A program made the position numbers and the translations under genes. Of a stretch of DNA of 64,000 bases, positions 59,490 to 64,000 are shown piece after piece; within the stretch, counting starts at the first letter, position 1, and each line of letters starts with the position of its first letter. Below the pieces are notes generated by a model, which was given only the letters and a program-made list of their open reading frames with translations, did not search any database and was not told the DNA's origin. The DNA is from Rhizobium pisi (lineage in GTDB: Bacteria > Pseudomonadota > Alphaproteobacteria > Rhizobiales > Rhizobiaceae), in the NCBI RefSeq assembly GCF_003938655.1, contig NZ_RJJT01000019.1, positions 1 to 64,000 on the forward strand, given 5' to 3'.

Positions 59490-62400
59490 GGCTGGCTGCC
59501 TGCTCTTTTCTTGGTTTCGTTGGATTCAGTGAGATCGAATTGCGCCGAGTTGCTGCGCGGCGTCCAGAGCTTGCGCTCGATCGCCTCCATGAGCCGCTCC
59601 CTCATGTCGGAAAGGGCCGCCGGGTTCTTCTCGGCCATGAAATCGCGCACTTTGGGGTCGGCGACGAAGGCCTGATAGACCGCCTCGAAATGATGGTTGC
59701 CGACAGCCCCCGTCGTCGCCGCAAAAGCAAAGAGATAATCGACCGTCGCCGCAATCTCGAAAGCGCCCTTATAGCCGTGGCGCATAACACCCTCGATCCA
59801 TTTCGGATTGACGACACGCCCGCGCACCACCCGCCCGATCTCCTCTTCAAGCGAACGAATGACCGGCTTTTCCGGCCGCGAATGGTCATTGTGATAGATC
59901 GCCGGCCGCACTCCACCGAGCACTTCGGCCGCCGCCGCCATGCCGCCTTCAAACTGGTAATAATCGTCGCTGTCGAGCAGGTCGTGCTCGCGATTGTCCT
60001 GGTTCTGCACGACCGCCTGAATGGAACGCAGCCTTTCTTCGAAAACCCCGCGCTCGGCTCGGCCCTCCTCGCCCGCACCATAGGCATAACTGCCCCAGAC
60101 AAGATAGGCTTCGGCCAAATCGGCCCGCCGCTCCCAGCCCTTCTCGTCGATCAGCGCCTGCAGGCCGGCACCATAGGCACCGGGCTTCGACCCGAAGATG
60201 CGATAGCCGGCCCGCTTTGCCGCGGCCTTCTCATCAAGCCCGGCAGCTGTCAGCCGCGCCGCCTCGCCGCGCATGCGCCCGCCAATCGGGTTGTCGGTCG
60301 CATCCTCCTCCAGCGCGCCAACGGCGCGAATCGCCTTGTCGAAGAGCGCGATCTGCTCGGGAAAGGCATCGCGGAAAAAGCCGGAAATACGCAGCGTCAC
60401 ATCCACCCGCGGCCGGCGCAGCATGGCCTGCGGAATGATTTCGTAACCGGTGACGCGCCGCGAGGCCATGTCCCAGACAGGCTTGACCCCGATCAGCGCC
60501 AAAGCCTGGGCGATATCGTCGCCGCCGGTGCGCATGTTGGACGTGCCCCAGGCCGTCAGCCCGAAGGAGATAGGCCATTCGCCATGATCCTGCACATAGC
60601 GGCGGATGAGCAATTCGGCGGATTTCTTGCCGAGTTCGTAGGCTGCCGGGGTCGGCACAGCGCGACTGTCGACGGAATAGAAATTCCGCCCCGTCGGCAA
60701 CACATCCGGCCGCCCGCGCGTCGGCGCGCCGGACGGGCCGGGCGGCACGAAACGACCGTCGAGGCCGCGCAGCAGACCGGCGATCTCGGCCGGGCCGCAG
60801 GCAAGGATCGAGGGTTTGAGGCGGGCTTCGATTTCATCGAGTACGGCTCTGGTTTGGGACCAGAGAGGTGGGCAGGTGATTTCGCCGGAGACGAGCTTGG
60901 CGGCGAGTAGTTCGATGCGCTCGACGGTGTCACCGTTTGTACGCCAGGGGGCATCGGCGACATCGACAAGGATCGCTGGACGTGGACCGATCCAGATCGC
61001 TGCCATATCGCAGTCCAGAGGATCGAAAGAACGCTGAGGTACGCGACTCCCCTTCTCCCCAGCGGGGAGAAGGTGGCCCGAAGGGTCGGATGAGGGGGCC
61101 ACACCCTGAACCTCGGCCTCGCCTACGCTCAGCCGCTCGCTCCTGGCGTCGCTCGCCCCCTCATCTGTCCTGACGGACATCTTCTCCCCGCTGGGGAGAA
61201 GGAGGAAAGCCAACACATCCCCAGCAATCGCCCGCTGCAGACTCGCATCTCCACCCTCACCCAGCCCGCGCGGCACCCGCGCTAAGGCCACAGTCAGATC
61301 CGTCAGCAACCGCCCTTCAGGCGAAACCCCAAACACATGCAGCCCATCACGGATCTGCATTTCCTTGAGGTCACAGAGATAGGCATCGAGCTTCTTCAGC
61401 GCCTCGCCTTCGCTCTCGCCCTTCGCAATCCCCGCATCCCGATCCAGCCCGATATCAGCAACGAGATCGAGGATCTGCCGGCTGAGCAGCCGGATACGCC
61501 TGGGATCGCCGCCCGACGCCTCGTAATATTCGTCGACCAGCGCCTCCAGATCCTTCAGCGGCCCATAGCTTTCGGCGCGCGTCAGCGGCGGCGTCAGATG
61601 GTCGATGATAACAGCGGCCGTGCGGCGCTTGGCCTGCGTGCCTTCACCGGGATCGTTGACGATGAAAGGATAGAGATGCGGCAGCGGCCCGAGGATCGCC
61701 TCGGGATAGCAGGTTTCTGACAGCGCCAGCGCCTTGCCCGGCAGCCATTCCAGATTGCCGTGCTTGCCCATATGGATCACGGCCTGCGCCCCGAATTCTT
61801 CGCGCAGGAAAGCATAGAAGGCAAGATAGCCGTGCGGCGGCACGAGATCGGGCGAGTGATAACTTTCCTTCGGATCGATGTTGTAGCCGCGCGCCGGCTG
61901 GATACCGATCAGCAACTCGCTGAACCGGGCGAAAGGCAGCGCGAAAGCGCCATCGCGCACATAGGGATCAGCCTCCGGCGCACCCCAGCGCGCGTTGACC
62001 TCATCCTGAATCTGATTGGGAAGAGATTCCAGGAAATCCTTGTATCGACTCAGGGAAAGCCGCTCACGCACGACCTTGCCGTCGAAGCCGGAATTGGTCG
62101 GCCCCAACATCATATGCCGTATCAGCGCATCACCATCGGCAGGAATATCGGCAATGGGATAACCGGCCCTCTCCATCGCCCGCATCACCTCGATGGTGCC
62201 GGCCGGCGTATCCAGCCCGACGCCATTGCCGAGCCGTCCGTCGCGGTTCGGATAGTTCGCCATGACGAGCGCAACTCGGCGACTCTCCGCCGGCACCTGC
62301 CGCAGCCGCGCCCAGTTGCCGGCAAGCGATGCCACATAGTTCATGCGCCCAGCATCCGGCTCGCTGGAAACGATGTTGGCCTCGACAGCAACGTCATAGC

Positions 62401-63694
62401 GCGCGGCTGATTTGAAGGAGACGGCGCGCGACAGCACCCTGCCATCCACCTCCGGCAGCGCGACATTCATGCCGAGATCACGCGCCGAGAGCCCCTGCGA
62501 TGAGGCGGCCCAGGCCTCCCGCGACGAAGCGGAAAAGATCGCTTGCAGCACGATCGCGTCATTGGCCTCCAACACCGTCGGCTGGCGATCGGCGCCGGGT
62601 GCGGAGACGGCAAAGCCGGTCGTGTTGATAACGACATCGGGTTTGAGTTCGGCGAAGATGCTTTCGAGGATACCTCTGGAGACGGGATCCTTGAGACTGT
62701 AGGCGAAGACTGGCAGCGGGCGCAGGCCTTGCTGCTGGAGTGCTTCGATCAAGGCTTCGACGGGTTTGGTTTCGCCGCTTTGCACGAGAGCGCGGTAGAA
62801 GGCGATGGCGACTGTCGGGCGAGCCGTGGGTTTGAATCCCACCTCTTCCGCCGAATGTGTGGCGTTCGCCTCCTCGTCCGAGCGTGTAACACCCCCCTCT
62901 GTCCTGCCGGACATCTCCCCCACAAGGGGGGAGATCGGCAAGGAGCGAGACCTTCGCTCTATGTCGGTAGTTTGGGGAGACGCGGGCCGCGATTCAATCT
63001 CCCCCCTTGTGGGGGGTCCGAAGGACGGGTCGAGACCCGCGGCTCGACCCCGGTAGTCCGGCAGGACAGAGGGGGGTGCTACGCCCTCAATCGCCGGGGA
63101 AGGCACAACAGAAACAAGCCGACGCCACTCCTCAACTCCAACCAGCCCTCGCCCGGGCCACCAGATCCCCGCCTTCATCAACGGCGCAGCCGGCGCCGGC
63201 TTCTCCTCCCCCGAGAGCATCGCCGCCGCATAGGCAAGAAAGCCCCGCGCATTGGCATCCCCGCCTTCGATCAGGTATCCCCAGAGCGCATTGAGATCCT
63301 CAAGCGCCACATTCGAAAACGGCGTCAGGCCCGCATCCGGCTTGGAATCCCCCGGTAGCACCGCAATCAGCGCCCCGCCCCTCGCCGCCACCGCATGCAG
63401 GGCCTCGAGCGCGTAGTGAAAATAGCTCGCCCCGCCGAGCGCCCGCACGATGATCAGCTTCGCATGCCGCGCCGTGCGTTCGACGTAGGTATCGACCGAC
63501 ATCGGATGCTTCAGGCTCATCAAGCTCGCAAGCCTGAGCGTATGCCCGCTCGCCCCGTCGGCATGAGCCGCGGCAATCGCCGCAAGCTCGGTGTCGGCGG
63601 CCGAGAGGAACAGGACATCGCCCGGCGACTGGCCGAGGTCGATGGCCTCTTCCCCGTCGCTGATCGTTCCCTGTTGAGCCAGAAGCAGATGCAT
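59486..63694 (-). CDS. cobN: Cobaltochelatase subunit CobN with two repeat-encoded insertions
   Basis: 1402 residues. CobN is the large, tetrapyrrole-binding subunit of the aerobic ATP-dependent cobalt chelatase (with CobS/CobT chelatase subunits, not in the window). Recognisable segments are MLGPTNSGFDGKVVRERLSL, QPARGYNIDPKESYHSPDLV, VIHMGKHGNLEWLPGKALAL, LTAWGTSNMRTGGDDIAQAL and EYDLLDSDDYYQFEGG-like EHDLLDSDDYYQFEGGMAAA. The usual length is near 1275 residues; the excess of about 125 matches two low-complexity stretches, residues about 204-270 and 830-885, encoded by palindromic elements. Reading frame is kept through both. It starts 9 bp after cobW. Confidence 0.94.
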   Translation of the reverse strand: MHLLLAQQGTISDGEEAIDLGQSPGDVLFLSAADTELAAIAAAHADGASGHTLRLASLMSLKHPMSVDTYVERTARHAKLIIVRALGGASYFHYALEALHAVAARGGALIAVLPGDSKPDAGLTPFSNVALEDLNALWGYLIEGGDANARGFLAYAAAMLSGEEKPAPAAPLMKAGIWWPGRGLVGVEEWRRLVSVVPSPAIEGVAPPSVLPDYRGRAAGLDPSFGPPTRGEIESRPASPQTTDIERRSRSLPISPLVGEMSGRTEGGVTRSDEEANATHSAEEVGFKPTARPTVAIAFYRALVQSGETKPVEALIEALQQQGLRPLPVFAYSLKDPVSRGILESIFAELKPDVVINTTGFAVSAPGADRQPTVLEANDAIVLQAIFSASSREAWAASSQGLSARDLGMNVALPEVDGRVLSRAVSFKSAARYDVAVEANIVSSEPDAGRMNYVASLAGNWARLRQVPAESRRVALVMANYPNRDGRLGNGVGLDTPAGTIEVMRAMERAGYPIADIPADGDALIRHMMLGPTNSGFDGKVVRERLSLSRYKDFLESLPNQIQDEVNARWGAPEADPYVRDGAFALPFARFSELLIGIQPARGYNIDPKESYHSPDLVPPHGYLAFYAFLREEFGAQAVIHMGKHGNLEWLPGKALALSETCYPEAILGPLPHLYPFIVNDPGEGTQAKRRTAAVIIDHLTPPLTRAESYGPLKDLEALVDEYYEASGGDPRRIRLLSRQILDLVADIGLDRDAGIAKGESEGEALKKLDAYLCDLKEMQIRDGLHVFGVSPEGRLLTDLTVALARVPRGLGEGGDASLQRAIAGDVLAFLLLPSGEKMSVRTDEGASDARSERLSVGEAEVQGVAPSSDPSGHLLPAGEKGSRVPQRSFDPLDCDMAAIWIGPRPAILVDVADAPWRTNGDTVERIELLAAKLVSGEITCPPLWSQTRAVLDEIEARLKPSILACGPAEIAGLLRGLDGRFVPPGPSGAPTRGRPDVLPTGRNFYSVDSRAVPTPAAYELGKKSAELLIRRYVQDHGEWPISFGLTAWGTSNMRTGGDDIAQALALIGVKPVWDMASRRVTGYEIIPQAMLRRPRVDVTLRISGFFRDAFPEQIALFDKAIRAVGALEEDATDNPIGGRMRGEAARLTAAGLDEKAAAKRAGYRIFGSKPGAYGAGLQALIDEKGWERRADLAEAYLVWGSYAYGAGEEGRAERGVFEERLRSIQAVVQNQDNREHDLLDSDDYYQFEGGMAAAAEVLGGVRPAIYHNDHSRPEKPVIRSLEEEIGRVVRGRVVNPKWIEGVMRHGYKGAFEIAATVDYLFAFAATTGAVGNHHFEAVYQAFVADPKVRDFMAEKNPAALSDMRERLMEAIERKLWTPRSNSAQFDLTESNETKKRAGSQP
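61051..61202. repeat. Palindromic element inside cobN (second insertion)
   Basis: CCTTCTCCCCAGCGGGGAGA (61051 on, ending AAGG at 61073) and CTTCTCCCCGCTGGGGAGAA (61180 on) are two hairpins bounding about 150 bp. The interior translates in the cobN frame to low-complexity Ser/Arg/Glu-rich sequence unlike CobN. Structure resembles the RIME-like element at 23340-23487. Confidence 0.78.
62890..63078. repeat. Palindromic element inside cobN (first insertion)
   Basis: A perfect 23-bp inverted repeat (62890-62912 with 63056-63078; starts CACCCCCCTCTGTCCTGCCG) bounds 189 bp. Inside are palindromes built on CTCCCCC...GGGGGGAG at about 62914-62934 and 62999-63017. The whole is read through in the cobN frame (about residues 206-269) as a Pro/Arg/Ser-rich stretch. 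Confidence 0.82.
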
Positions 63695-63703
63695 TCTCTA
63701 TCC

Positions 63704-64000
63704 TCAGACGAGCGCTTCGATCGCCTTACGCACCGCGTCCTGATCCATTTCGTGCAGACCGATGACGACAAGGCGCGTGCTACGAGCTTCACCCGGCGCC
63801 CAGGCGCGGTCGAAATACTGGTCGATGCGGGCGCCGACGGCCTGCAGCTGCAGGCGCATGGGCTTACCGGAGACGTCGATGAAGCCCTTGAGGCGCAGCA
63901 CGTCATGCTCGGCGATGATGCCCTTCAGCTTCTCGACGAAACCAGATGTATCGGCGATAGCACCGAGATCGACGACGAAACTGTCGAATTCGTCATGGTC
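63704..64000 (-). CDS. cobW: CobW, C-terminal part (gene continues off the right edge)
   Basis: The last 98 residues of a CobW-type G3E GTPase: EFDSFVVDLGAIADTSGFVE, KLKGIIAEHDVLRLKGFIDV, RLQLQAVGARIDQYFDRAWA and RSTRLVVIGLHEMDQDAVRK, the CobW C-terminal domain. The GTPase part is outside the window. CobW is a metallochaperone thought to deliver cobalt to the chelatase. Position directly before cobN is the usual cobW-cobN-cobO order. Confidence 0.93.
   Translation of the reverse strand, partial: DHDEFDSFVVDLGAIADTSGFVEKLKGIIAEHDVLRLKGFIDVSGKPMRLQLQAVGARIDQYFDRAWAPGEARSTRLVVIGLHEMDQDAVRKAIEALV

Overview
The window looks like chromosomal DNA of a Rhizobium of the etli/leguminosarum type. The composition is high-GC, and there are several clade markers: a RopA-type porin, the acpXL-lpxXL cluster that puts a very-long-chain fatty acid on lipid A, an FnrN regulator with two anaeroboxes, P. 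denitrificans-style aerobic cobalamin genes, and rhizobial palindromic intergenic repeats. I saw no phage, insertion sequence, CRISPR array, tRNA or rRNA. The species call is inference from gene content.

Layout. 0-5 kb: 5' part of a porin gene, an Lrp regulator, a uracil-DNA glycosylase/nuclease pair, a membrane histidine kinase and diacylglycerol kinase. 5-8 kb: the divergent cobalamin genes cobT and cobS, then a DUF1289 protein and a membrane aspartic protease. 8-9.6 kb: a Bcr/CflA-type exporter preceded by what reads as a complete transcription attenuator (an 18-codon leader peptide, an antiterminator and a terminator). 9.7-16.4 kb: an amino-acid ABC transporter without its ATPase, an aminotransferase, an Asp/Glu-racemase-like enzyme and a LysR regulator. 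16.5-20 kb: a second LysR gene, a short-chain dehydrogenase lacking its catalytic Tyr/Lys, and an ABC-2 exporter.

20.5-34 kb is a catabolic island for plant glycosides: a CUT1 sugar ABC transporter, GH2 beta-mannosidase, sugar-phosphate isomerase-like protein, Gfo/Idh oxidoreductase, aldo/keto reductase and GH43 glycosidase, with a divergent LacI regulator. 34-38.8 kb is an eroding stretch: repeats, an unknown protein, a C39-like peptidase, a broken D-Ala-D-Ala ligase, a GNAT gene with a nonsense codon and a ParDE toxin-antitoxin pair. 39-43 kb holds gnd and small regulatory or enzyme genes. 43-48.7 kb is the acpXL operon in the order acpXL, fabZ, fabF2, fabF1, adh, lpxXL, facing fnrN.

50-64 kb is mostly cobalamin biosynthesis: cobA-cobB-cobC-cobD, cobE, and cobW-cobN-cobO, with a nucleoside hydrolase, a TSUP permease, an NTF2-like protein and an XRE regulator between them. 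CobN is unusually long because two palindromic repeat elements sit inside its reading frame. Main points for follow-up: the leader-peptide attenuator of the MFS exporter, the repeat insertions in cobN, the two fresh-looking pseudogenes, the KS/chain-length-factor-like FabF pair, and repeats placed between convergent genes.
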